Source: Pelomyxa schiedti
Lineage: Eukaryota; Evosea; Pelobiontida; Pelomyxidae
Length of the DNA stretch: 61,406 nucleotides
Direction: 5' to 3'
NCBI GenBank assembly: GCA_020536535.1
Contig: JAHLWZ010000725.1
Coordinates: 1-61,406 of the forward strand
A program made the translations under genes and the position numbers. Positions 51,701 through 61,406 of this stretch are shown here, piece after piece (the first letter of the stretch is position 1; each line of letters opens with the position of its first letter). The notes beneath the pieces are model-generated. The model ran no database searches. It worked only from the letters and a program-made list of their open reading frames with translations, and was not told the origin of the DNA.

Positions 51701-53124
51701 TGACCCCTTGGTTTTCATACAATTTCAGCGTTTTGCTCACAGAGCCGAGGTTTTCTTTCATTTCTAGCCTCAAAAAAGAAACCCAACACAACTCCCTTTA
51801 TCTCAAGGGCAAATAGCACCTGCGCAATTAGCACCCTGCTTTAGATTCATGTGGTGGATTTTCCTCTAACAACACCACCTCAACGCAGTCTAAAACAGGC
51901 AATTTTTGACCAATTCTCAGGGGATGCAAGCCGCAAGGAAAGTCTTTCTGAAAGCCCGACAGAGCCCTGGTTGCACATTCCACGTTTATGTCGCCTCAGG
52001 TATCAACACTTTAAATTGAGTTATATCTTATTGCTCCAAGCTTTGCTCGAGTATTTTGTCAACAAGGACACTATTGTTGCACGGAAAATATTTGAATTTG
52101 GACTCAACCAATTTATGCATGAGCCTGGCTACATCCGAGAATATTTTAACGTAATATGGAAAAAACCTGTGTTTTTCTCTCACAAATAATCCAGTTTTTG
52201 TGCCACTTAAACGAGGAGAACAGTATTTCACTTCCTAGTGTTATGTTAATAATTTTTTGAAGATATAAGATCCTTGTTTGAGCGAGTTTTGAGCTCAATG
52301 CCGAAGGATAAGGCTTATGAGACTTGGAATCTATTCATCTCATTTGAGAAAATATGTGGAGACTTGGAATCATTGAATAAGCTCGAGCATAGGCAGCTAC
52401 TGACATATCCAGAAATAGGTGTGTCTCCGTTTTTTGCGGCAAACAATTTACTTTGCTTTTTCTGGTAGACCAAGGGATGATACACCGATTTGTATCAAGA
52501 TATAGGTATCTCGACTTGCTGCCTTGTTCGCAAGGAATTATAGAATCATTTGGTTTGTCCCGCCAGGTTTGAATGTGTTGAATCTGAATCATGGTAGGTA
52601 AAGAGCACGCCTCAGACAGTATTAGTACTTCTAGGACTTCCGGAACTTCACAGGCTCCATTTAGAGACCCAAAGCATCTCGCAAGACCCAATCTCTCCCT
52701 ACTGGTTCCTTATTCTTTCTTATCGCTTTTCATTTTTAACTCTTTGCAACAACAGATCCCTTACCCACCCCCTGAACCATCCTTAACAGGTTTTCTTCTA
52801 ACCAACTCCCATAATAGTACCTAACCGCATCTAGATTTGCCGCCGGCTGTTGCGAATCTGCTGCACATTCTCCCATCAGCTGCCTCCTACACAGGACCAA
52901 TTGTCAACATCGACCAACTCCTCCAGACTCTCTCTGACAGGAAGCGTGGCCGACAAGAAGAGGAAGAGGAAAGCCAACCCGGTATGCTGTTCATTTTTTG
53001 TTTTCAGATTTCCCTCATATCACGCATAGCAGCCACAACAGCCTCTCCTTCGACAGCCAACAGGCCCCCATTGAACGACCTGTATAGAAACAGACAGGCA
53101 GCCAAATACCAACGAATAGGCTAA
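48739..53124 (+). CDS. CSTF3: CstF-77/Rna14/Suppressor of forked, mRNA 3'-end processing factor
   Basis: Starts MDYEEEEDEALPSG. After two introns a very long Gln/Pro/Thr-rich region runs to about 50300 (over 400 residues, rich in QTQTQPQ runs). The HAT-repeat domain then follows: DIYDSEAWIILLRELANA, DLELREKNFEKVDEIFKMCL, FVDLWKAYLQYIKLL, KAYEFALQHIGYDIGA, KTYHRALRVPMHGLETVWHD, KATYRDRKALMDGISRNI, KLIAFEKSNPQRLNETE, ARAVYEKLMTISSDPLV, ARKIFEFGLNQFMHEPGYI and LFERVLSSMPKDKAYETWN. The C-terminal LPPAVANLLHILPSAASYTG and a charged end NDLYRNRQAAKYQRIG match the family. It scaffolds the cleavage stimulation factor that recognises the poly(A) downstream element. About fifteen short introns. The long Gln/Pro N-terminus is absent from animal and yeast CstF-77. 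Confidence 0.9.
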
Positions 53125-53274
53125 TCTCTCTTGTTGTTAATTACGCCGTCAAACAAAAATCCAAAGAAATGCATTTTACGCCTTTTATGGGAAATCATCA
53201 CGCACAATTTGATGATGCCTTGATTGTTTTTCGTGATTACAACATCAAAGGGAAAAGCAAACGACGCGCGTCGA

Positions 53275-56200
53275 TGGACGCAAAGCAAACGGCACTTTTT
53301 GAGCTTTTGTGCCGCGACCAAGACCAACCGCCTCCAGCTTGGGATGTTGCCGGTACCATAATTTGTTTGCGGGGGATTTAAAACACACAATAACATAAAA
53401 CGCTACCCTCGCGGAGGTGTTTCTCGATTTCTCGAAAATAAATGCATAGACTCTAAACATACCTTTAAAAAACAAAAAAAAAAAAAAAAGATTGTTCACT
53501 TGGGTCTGAGGGAGCAGCTTTTGTGGCTGCTGTTATGACTACTCACAGAAGCATTCACACACTAAAAATAAGCAGTACCTGTATACTATAAATGTTGTCC
53601 TATTGACACCTATACAAGAAAATTCCATTGGCAGTGTTGGGGTGAAGTGTATTTGTGACGCTCTCAAGTCATACCAAAACTTGAGCTGGCTCGACCTTTC
53701 ATGTTTGGTCCTATTTATTTGTCCCCCTCTTATACCATTGAATCAGGCAACTCTCTTGGTTCCGAGGGAGCAGACCTTGTGCAGTCAGCGTTGACCCATA
53801 ACTGCACAGTAACATTTTTAGATGTTCATGGTAGAATTTGAAATGATTCATTTGGGTAACTAATTGATATTCTCTAGCCAACTCCTTTGGGGATGTTGGA
53901 GCGAATTCCATCGCTACTCTTTTGCGGTCGAATAACACACTCACATCCTTGGATGTGTCAGGTACAAGCTTTTTGCATTTATCCACGGCATTAACTCTCT
54001 TAGACAACAATTTTGCGTCCTCTGGACTTTCTGCTATTGCAGAGGCTGTACCAGACAACAAGACTCTCTTGTCAATAACACTTGATCAAGCCACATCGAG
54101 CACAAAACGGGCTTTCTTTTCTCGGAGAGAGAATTTCTATACGTGCACCAACCTATGTGAGTCTTATTTTGTTTACTTTCCCTCCAAAGAAAAATTTTAA
54201 TAATAAAAAGCAAGGTTACAGGCAGAGGAATTGCAGGCTTACATGGAAGCTCTACAGTGTGGTAATATCTTCTCTCCATTAGCCTGAAATTTCTCATAAA
54301 TCCAGATAACCCACTCAAGAAAATAAGAAAAAAAATCAAGGGTTTGGTAGAAAATAATCGACGCTCAGTCTGTGATATTTTGCAACACTATGGAATACCT
54401 GAAACTTGCTCCTCCAGTTGCAAAGACAAATTTATAGTTGCTATGCAGGATTGCATTTCACGTGACGCACCTCATCAACTCTCTGTCATACTAAACGCAC
54501 GATATATGCACTACAACCACTGGAGTACACAAACTCCTCTATCTGCTTCAGCACAAATTCAACCGTGTCCATCAACACCAGCAACAACTTTTGTACAAAC
54601 TCAGAACTATGTCTCACTCTTCTCAGACCAAGAGTCAATACAGACTCTGCTCAATTCATCTTATCGAATGTGTGTACTTCTTCTACAAAATTTTGTGTGT
54701 GAATTCCGGTATATGCCATCATGGCAAGCCTCGCAACTTGTAAAAGTTGTCATGCAGAAAAAAGGAGTCACAAAGGATGAATTGTATGAAGTGATATGGA
54801 TGTTGGCACGTGAATGGGCAAGGGCAGCCAATTGGCAAGCATTCAAGACTGTACTGGGGATGATGCAACATGCCGATCTGTCTTATCTTAACCTCTCAAA
54901 TATACCTTCTGACATATGCATAATGTTAGTGAATACTGGGTGCTCACATCTTGACCTGACAGGGAATCATATTGACTCGCTTCCATCAATACTTCATGCT
55001 ATCCGCTCTGTTACATTGTCTGGAAATCCCCTCAAGAACCTCCCTCCATCCTTTAGATCCGCACCTTGGCCCAAGGTCCAGCAGTTTCTTATGTGTAACG
55101 AGTCTCCGTGCAAGTGGAACAGAAGAAAGTTAGTGCTACTTGGTGATGAAGATGCAGGGAAAACATCTCTTCTGCAATGTCTTAAGAAGGGGGGACAAGT
55201 TACTGTGAAAAGTGATTCAACAAATGGCATTTCCATCTCAAAGGCTTTCAGAGTGCGCAAAAACAGCAAAATAAAGTGGACTGCATGGGATCTGGGTATG
55301 CTTTGAAGCAACTTTCCATTGAACTTACTGGGTAATTAGAAGGACGAGACAGTCATGCACAGTCAAATCAGTTCTTTCTAGTTTCCAAGTCAGTATTTTT
55401 CCTTGTGTTCAACATCTATACACTATCGCAACAACTGCTGGAATTCTCTAAAAACAAGGTGGAAATAGAGACGCCCTCGATCAAGCAATTGCTTTGGTGG
55501 GCGAAGCAGATCAGAGTATCACAAAACACCAGCATGGCCAACAATGTAAAGCTGTCAATCTTCTTGGTCGGTACACAGTTAGATAAAATTACGGACACAC
55601 AACAAGCAGCAGAAGCGTTAGTCACAGCAGTACAAAAAGTTTTGCCACATTTCAAACCAGTTCTTCACTGCTCTGCCTTTGCCTTAAGTTGCTTTACTGG
55701 GAATACTTTATATATTGAAGATGTAAACAAGCTGGACATAGTTCAGGATATTGGGAATGGTTTTCCACAATTGATTGAAAGTTTGGAAGCCTGCACTACC
55801 ACAGAGGAATATGTCTCTGTTAAATGGGTAGCACTTCAAAAACACATTACGAAGGGGCCATTCAAGGATACCCCTACAATTACATGGAATATTTTTTTGG
55901 AAACTGCTAAAGAACTGGGAATTGGAATATCACATGCATCTCACTGCAGCAGTTCACAAGATTTACCATCATTTGCCTCACAGTACGCATGTGCTGCTGC
56001 ACTATCCACTGTAACTAGATTCGCTTCTTTGTGTTTTGGGGGGGAATGGAACGTATCTCCGATTGCAGAAAGCACCCAAGAAAGGGAAATTTTGGAGTGT
56101 GCAAATTTCCTTGCTGATGCAGGTTCTATAATACACTTCAGGCCAAGAAATGGAATCAACACCAAACGGGCTCATCAGTCTGATATCCTTCAAGATATGG

Positions 56201-59200
56201 TTGTACTCAAGCCTGAGTGGCTAACTAGTGTTATGAATGTTGTTGGGAGGTCAGGCAAGTGGATTGTAAATGGCATTATGAAACATCAACATGTACACAA
56301 AGTATTCAAACAGTTTCCTGTAGGCACACACAAACCAATCCTAGAACTTCTGCAGCAATTTGAGATTGCATATGCCGTTCAGGATGGGTTCCTCCTGCCC
56401 TGTAGTCTTCCCACAACTTGTGGCGTTGTATCTCTTGATGCTAACTCCCTTCTCCCTGATTGGTGCCCTTTTAAGCTGGGAATCACTGCTACCATTCCAC
56501 ATATCCCCAATACTGGGGCTGTGAACACTGATGTGGGAAAGAGAAATAGGGGGATGTTATGTGACTATGCGTTGTGTGGCCGGGTGTTTAAGCTTCAATT
56601 TATTCCCATTGGAATGTTTTCCAGACTGATGATTCGTATACTTGGGATACCTGGTGTATCGTTGGGAGGCATATGGAGAAATGGGATGTTTATTCACACG
56701 AAATCTTCTTCAGGCAAAATCAACTGCTGTGCTCTCATCACTTTTTATGAAGAAATGCGTTCGATTTCCCTCCAAATTTGTACTCCAGCAATTGCGCCCT
56801 CTTCACGACTGAAACCAACAATTTCTTGTGCCAAGCTTACTATCACAAGAAGGGCTTCAACTTATGTCTGTGGCGGTAGAGAGACGAATGAAAAAATGGG
56901 CAGTCAACTGTTTTCTACTGTAATTGATGCTATTACCGCGTTTATCAGAGGATGCAACCTTTCTGATGATACAGAACAACTTATCCCATGTCCACATTGC
57001 ATGGCCTCGTCACATGCTCACCGTTGTGCCCTTTGCAGGCAGAATTATTGTATGCTCAGTGAAACAAATTCCACCAACTCCGAACCTCCTCCGATACCTA
57101 GCACAGTCCCACGAGAAGACTGCCTCTTTTGGTTTTCCTTCCGCGAATGTGTAGATGCTGTCAAGAGTGGCAGTGGAACACTGCAGTGCAAAGCACGTCT
57201 TACGCTTTCCAAATCATTTCTTTCGAGTAGCAGTGATGAGTCTACACATCAGATTTCCATCTCCATTGTTGCCCCGGATATTGCACTAGCACATTTGCCT
57301 CTAATTTCACCAGAATCTTTAATATGTGGCCCTGTGTTTGCCTCTGGAGGCTTTGGGAAAGTCTTAAAAGCTGAATGGAAGGGTAGAAAAGTTGCAGTAA
57401 AACGACCTCATGTTGAAGAAGCGCGTGCTTTATCCGAGTTTGCATATGAAGCTGGAATTATGAGTTCTCTCCCTCCACACCAAAATCTTGTTCAATTTTT
57501 CGGCGTTTGTGCGCGGCCGCAGTTCATGCTAGTTATGGAACTTATACAACCAGTTTCTGCACCTTCCAGTTTAATTCCAAGTTCCTCTATACAACCTTGG
57601 CATCAGTTTTTTTTGAAATTTGGTGCTCCTAAGAAACCAGACCTCGGTTCTCTCGTGCTCTACATCCTGGAAGGGACCAGTGCTCTCATACAACAATGCA
57701 GAGAAGGTGAATCTCCACTTTCTTCGTTTGCCACTCTTTTTGGCAAACTGGGAGAGAACGAAATTTCTTCTGTGGAAGAAAAACGTATCAAACGGGAGGT
57801 TTTTGATTTGATTATGCCTCTCAAGCTTCGAGAACGAATATTGCACGACATTGCCTGTGGCCTCAATCACTTACACAGTCAGTTTCCGCCTCTTATACAC
57901 AGTGACTTGCATTCTGGTATGCCTCCCGGAACAAACTACCAACACTCATCAAAAAAGGCAATGTTTTCATTTGCAGCCTTGATAGTAATCAGGGGCCGTG
58001 GGCAAAGGCATGACACTTGTTGTTTTGTTTTGACCTCATAAAAGATTTCCGATTTTGGTCTCTCTGAAGTGCTGTATGCTGGGAAAGCTTTGGGAAGCAG
58101 GAATGATTTCCAATGGTTTGCACCAGAAGTTTTGAATGGTGATAAGTACGACTCGAAAGCTGATATGTGGAGTTATGGTAACTTTTTTCTTCGTTGTCAC
58201 AACTTATTGAAATAGAATTAAGGGATGATTGCTCAGATGTTAGTTGATCCCCTTCTATCACCTTGGTGGAAATTAATGGGTGACCAATTGTATTCGTCAC
58301 TTGTGATGGTAAGGGGTGAACCACATCTAGAACTGGACTCTTTGAAGGTTACTGAAGCCCTTGTGAACGGAAAAGTTTTACCTTCCCCGCCTCCAATTCA
58401 GCCATCCGAAGAAAGTCCTTCTGGTACCCCAGTGTTTGTTGTCTAATCCTTTGTCAATAACGAGTAATAGGGTGTCCAAAATGGGCTAATGATTTGATGA
58501 CATGGTGTTGGAGACCTCCGTATCTCCGTCCTACTGCTTTTCAAATTACAAAATGGCTTGAAGGGTAAACTCTATCTTCACAATATTTATCACTCAGTGT
58601 TCCAGAGGGTGCACTCTATCCCCGTTAATCGTAGATATGGATACCCCCTGTAGTGAATGTTCACCTTATCCTTCACCAATTTCAAAGCTCCTATGGGTTG
58701 GAACGAACTTGTGGTGTGGACATACAAATGGAGTAGTATCTATGGTGCACCACATAAGCCGGCATTTCAGTTTACACGAGAGTAAAGTGGTGAAAATATG
58801 GCAAGCTCATGGAGGATCAAGATCGAATATTACTTCCTTGCTTTGGGTGCGGAATGTCGTACAATGCGGTATTGTACTTAGTGCCACAGCTGCTGGGGAG
58901 ATTAAAGTCTGGGAAGAACAGGGACCAGCAATTTTGGAGAATCCAACAAAAGCAAATCTACCGGAAAATCCACGCCCTGCACCACCTGAGCCCAAGCCAT
59001 TGGCAACACAGCTAAACACTGATACTACAAGCGAACATGCACGAGGAATTTCATGTTTGGTCAGTGTCTGCAATGGAAAAAAGCTGTGGTGTGGAGATGT
59101 GTCTGGAGGAATTACCGTATGGCACATTCAGACCATGAACTCAATCACACGCGAATCTCAGTTTGCAGCATCCGACCTTGCCTACTCCCTGCGGGGGCCC

Positions 59201-60160
59201 GTCGGGGTCCCGCAACCAAACGGGATGGTGATAGCCATGGCGACACTATACCCGCCGCAGCCCTCACGGACACACGCCGAATGCGTGCTAGTGAGCTTCT
59301 CCCGCGGCCCCCTGGTGCTGTTCTCCGTGAGGTCGTGCCTGCCTGTCCGCCTCATCCAGCACCCAGGGATAGACAGCCACATGCAGGCCGCGTGCAGCGT
59401 CGCGGTCGCGAACATATGCGGCCACGCGCAGCCCGAGGCGAGCAAGGAGCCCTCGCTGCTCTCCCCGCTCCCGTCGCCGCTGCCCGGGGCCTCCCCGCTG
59501 CTCCTGCACCGCGAGAGCCTGCTGTCCTCCCTGCTGTCCTCCAAGGGAGGCCTCTCGACGTCCTCGGTGCACCCCGCGCCGCTCCGCGGGCCGACCGCCG
59601 CCCCCGTCACGCGAAAGTACCCCGACGGGTCGCTCACCGCGGCGTCGCAGCAGTTCTCGGCCATCCTGCCGTCGCCCAACTCCACCATCTGGCTCGGCAC
59701 CACCGGCGGCGTCGTGGCCTGCTGGGACGTCCTCTTCAACAGCACGGACAAGTACCCGCTCATACTGCCCCACAGCAGCTTCACGGTCCACAGCGGCTTC
59801 GTCAACTGCCTCACGACCTGCTGCACCTCGCCCGAGACCGCGACGGGCTCCTTGCTGCTGCCGCAGGGCGCCGCCGTCGTGGGCACGCCGTCGGCCTCGG
59901 CCTGCGGGACTAAGAGGCCGGACCACCACCACCTGGTGTTCTCGTCGTCGCAGGACGGGACGGTGGCCGTGTGGGACGCCGCGCAGCACACACAGCTGCA
60001 AGTTGTGGAAATAGACGCGGAGAACAGCGTAAGCTGCATCTGTGCGCACACTGGCACTGGATGCCAGTCGACAAGCACGGGTGTGAGATCTCCATCACAG
60101 TGCACGGTAGTAACATGCTCACCACACAAAGATGCACAACTCGAAGTGTGGTGCCTGTAA
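53275..60160 (+). CDS. ROCO family protein kinase with WD40 tail (LRRK2-like architecture)
   Basis: Domains in order: RNI-type leucine-rich repeats (SIGSVGVKCICDALKSYQNL, NSFGDVGANSIATLLRSNN, about 53500-54090); a second LRR set (LSYLNLSNIPSDICIML, SHLDLTGNHIDSLPSIL); Roc GTPase with Walker A LLGDEDAGKTSLLQ, WTAWDLG and VGTQLD; COR (about 55830-57290); TKL kinase with ASGGFGKVLKAEW, KVAVKRP, IHSDLHSGN, KISDFGLSE, WFAPEVL, ADMWSYG; then a WD40-like propeller (NLWCGHTNGVVSM, LSATAAGEIKVWE, GTVAVWDAAQHTQLQVVEID) to TAA 60158. This is the full LRR-Roc-COR-kinase-WD40 plan of LRRK2. The kinase has an insert of about 90 residues after the hinge and HSD instead of HRD. The 5' end is tentative: ATG 53275 (or 53169) is assumed to splice to the first LRR exon near 53490. 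Confidence 0.85.
59180..59990. other. GC-rich block inside the second ROCO gene
   Basis: Starting in mid-exon the third codon positions switch almost entirely to G/C (CTG, CCC, TCC, GCC, GTC) for about 800 bp, then return to mixed usage near 60000. The protein frame (LRGPVGVPQ to WDAAQ) is continuous through both edges, so it is part of the coding sequence. Confidence 0.85.
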
Positions 60161-60446
60161 AATAACCAAAGAGTGAATTTAACACCTATGTCCGCTGCTA
60201 AGTTTCGGTAGTGCTACTTAATAGATTGGAATGGTGGCAAGGGAGCCACATGCACGGTAACTGTAGTCCCACAGAGTAGGATCTGTAAGCCTCTCGGGAA
60301 TCTCTGGGATACCGCCAGGTCCGAGGGATAACAAACCTACATGTTCTGGAACAGCAGCTTTACTTTATGGTAAGTACAACCAACCAACAAAGCACAAGAA
60401 AATAGGGTGTAAAAAACTAAATAAAAGAATCCCTAGAAAAAGTTAT
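60161..60446. other. Spacer between ROCO gene and tRNA-Trp
   Basis: No gene seen. From 60344 onward the sequence is the left copy of the repeat that reappears at 61286. Confidence 0.5.
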
Positions 60447-60464
60447 GAGGACGAAGGGACTTGA
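60344..60464. repeat. 121 bp repeat, left copy (tRNA-Trp 3' flank)
   Basis: Identical to 61286-61406 at the right edge of the window, 942 bp further on. It runs from the flank into the 3' end of tRNA-Trp, and the match stops only because the window ends. Confidence 0.93.
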
Positions 60465-60517
60465 ACCCCCAACCGTCAGATCTGGAGTCTGACGCACTAC
60501 CATTATGCTACGTCCCC
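60447..60517 (-). tRNA. trnW-CCA: tRNA-Trp (CCA)
   Basis: A 71-nt cloverleaf on the minus strand: acceptor GGGGACG/CGTCCTC (with a G-U pair), D-arm AGCATAATGGTAGTGC, anticodon stem TCAGA/TCTGA around loop CTCCAGA with anticodon CCA, and T-arm with the GGTTCAAGTCC B-box. No intron, no encoded CCA. Confidence 0.95.
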
Positions 60518-60900
60518 TTTCTGTAGCAAGGCTTCTGTTGTTGTTCTGTGTTTCAGGCAGAACAAAAAACCCACATAAAATGAAACAAAGAAGTAGCGAA
60601 ACCCACCCAAAAGTGGCGAGCACAGCGAGCGACGACTGGGGCTACTGCTGCTCCCCAGTCAAGCAACCAGAGAGTGGTGCCAACAGAGCTGAATAACAAA
60701 CCCCATTGCCTCACTGTCAGAGTGTGGCTCTTCCATGAGGATTGTGAGGGGAGAAAGCTGTGACAAAGAAGCTTTAGCTTTTTAGGGGCTCTGCTCTCTG
60801 TCTGGGCTTAAAAAAAACAAAAAAAAAAATTTCTTTCCTTCATCAAAAGGAGGAGGCCAGCGTTATTTTCAGCTCATTTTAGTGTACCTTTTTTTCAGTA
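60518..60900. other. Spacer between tRNA-Trp and tRNA-Cys
   Basis: 383 bp without a supported gene. A-rich and T-rich runs near 60808-60835 and 60889-60897. Divergent tRNA genes flank it. Confidence 0.5.
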
Positions 60901-60972
60901 GGGCGTATAGCTCAGTGGTAGAGCATGAGACTGCAGATCTTGGGGTCGGCGGTTCAACTCCGCCTGCGCCCT
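60901..60972 (+). tRNA. trnC-GCA: tRNA-Cys (GCA)
   Basis: Cloverleaf GGGCGTA...TGCGCCC; D-arm GCTCAGTGGTAGAGC; anticodon stem TGAGA/TCTTG (two G-U pairs) around loop CTGCAGA, anticodon GCA; T-arm GGCGG TTCAACT CCGCC; discriminator T. A T-rich tract follows the gene (60977-61010), as expected for RNA polymerase III termination. Confidence 0.95.
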
Positions 60973-60976
60973 TCAA

Positions 60977-61010
60977 TATTTTTTTTCTTTTTCTTCTTCT
61001 TCTTGTTTGT
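60977..61010 (+). terminator. T-rich RNA polymerase III terminator of tRNA-Cys
   Basis: Starts five bases after the tRNA-Cys discriminator with a run of eight T, then repeated TTTTTCTTCTT. This is a normal Pol III stop signal. Confidence 0.7.
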
Positions 61011-61202
61011 CATACAACTCACATTTTTTTTAACTACAGTACAACCAGTGTCAAAGCAGAACCCCATGTCAAGAAAGAAAGAAGCTGAGACAAAGGCAGG
61101 AGGAGGAGGACAGTGCGTACAACGAAAAACCTCCACCACTACACTATACTCCTAAAAAAAAAAAGAAAAATGGCCACGAGGCGAACAAAAAAAAAAGGAA
61201 TT

Positions 61203-61273
61203 GGTCCTGCCCAGTGTTGATCTGGGGACCCACACCACGTCAAGATGTTGTGATACCGTTACACCACAGGACC
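61203..61273 (-). tRNA. tRNA, anticodon probably GAC (Val)
   Basis: Minus-strand cloverleaf: acceptor GGTCCTG/CAGGACC (perfect), D-arm GTGTAACGGTATCAC, anticodon stem ACATC/GGTGT with loop TTGACGT, T-arm CCCAG ATCAACA CTGGG. With U33 in place the anticodon is GAC (Val, codon GUC). The GTGGTGTAACGGTATCAC region is typical of Val/Asp/Glu tRNAs. The T-loop begins with A instead of T, and GAC is unusual for a eukaryotic Val tRNA, so the identity or functionality is not fully secure. Confidence 0.7.
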
Positions 61274-61285
61274 TCAGAAGTAATA

Positions 61286-61406
61286 TTCTGGAACAGCAGC
61301 TTTACTTTATGGTAAGTACAACCAACCAACAAAGCACAAGAAAATAGGGTGTAAAAAACTAAATAAAAGAATCCCTAGAAAAAGTTATGAGGACGAAGGG
61401 ACTTGA
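61286..61406. repeat. 121 bp repeat, right copy, truncated by window edge
   Basis: Exact copy of 60344-60464, ending inside the 3' part of a second tRNA-Trp gene on the minus strand. It marks the start of the next copy of a unit of about 942 bp, or a redundant contig end. Confidence 0.93.

Noticed and set aside
59053-60129. Long overlapping open frames on both strands (286 aa on +, 315 and 253 aa on -)
   Set aside because: They lie over the GC-rich block of ROCO-2, where lack of A/T removes stops in every frame. Only the + frame with WD-repeat motifs is coherent with the rest of the gene.
61203-61273. Reading this tRNA as Ser (TGA anticodon)
   Set aside because: Shifting the loop by one breaks the anticodon stem (AACAT against TGGTG), whereas GAC keeps five pairs and U33.

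Overview
The window is nuclear DNA of a unicellular eukaryote. Nearly every gene is cut by many short spliceosomal introns (mostly about 35-75 nt, GT...AG), genes lie on both strands with 40-600 bp between them, and TAA, TAG and TGA all serve as stops, so the standard code applies. The gene content (two ROCO kinases, a STAND/TPR protein, a myotubularin, an SYP7-type SNARE, Arf, a Ras-like GTPase, a divergent actin, REV7, a GT32 glycosyltransferase) suits a free-living heterotrophic protist. An amoebozoan is compatible, but the species cannot be named from sequence alone. All gene models below come from reading conserved protein motifs across splice sites by eye, so family assignments are firmer than exact 5' ends and small exons.

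Layout. 1-107: 3' end of an unknown + gene. 193-1768 (-): FYVE-like/alpha-beta hydrolase. 1809-6581 (-): myotubularin-family protein whose catalytic Cys is replaced. 6961-12337 (+): LRR-Roc-COR-kinase. 12503-16763 (+): nephrocystin-3/TEP1-like STAND protein with TPRs. 17051-19563 (+): long-chain acyl-CoA synthetase. 19758-20926 (+): SYP7-like Qc-SNARE. 21194-22093 (-): Ras/Rab-like GTPase. 22219-26942 (-): FG nucleoporin of Nup214/Nup159 type. 27600-28253 (+): Arf. 28406-29654 (-): divergent actin. 29814-31728 (-): METTL16. 31937-34530 (+): Notchless/NLE1, containing a 100-N assembly gap. 34662-35638 (+): secreted, probably GPI-anchored protein. 35783-39990 (+): UTP25. 40082-42027 (-): REV7/MAD2L2 with a long Pro/Gln/His tail. 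42385-44227 (+): degenerate protein kinase. 44330-45932 (-): V-ATPase subunit d. 46523-47759 (+): GT32 glycosyltransferase. 48739-53124 (+): CstF-77/Rna14. 53275-60160 (+): second ROCO kinase, with WD40 tail. 60447-61406: a tRNA cluster (Trp, Cys, probable Val) whose first 121 bp recur at the right edge, suggesting a tandem tRNA unit of about 942 bp.

Most genes are housekeeping (membrane traffic and phosphoinositides: myotubularin, FYVE protein, Arf, SNARE, V-ATPase, acyl-CoA synthetase; RNA and ribosome biology: METTL16, NLE1, UTP25, CstF-77, nucleoporin, tRNAs). They do not form an operon-like pathway. The unusual points are a recurring loss of catalytic residues (myotubularin Cys, STAND P-loop Lys, actin phosphate loop, kinase HRD/DFG), large low-complexity extensions on conserved proteins (REV7, CstF-77, UTP25, NLE1), a GC-rich block inside the second ROCO gene, and the repeated tRNA unit.
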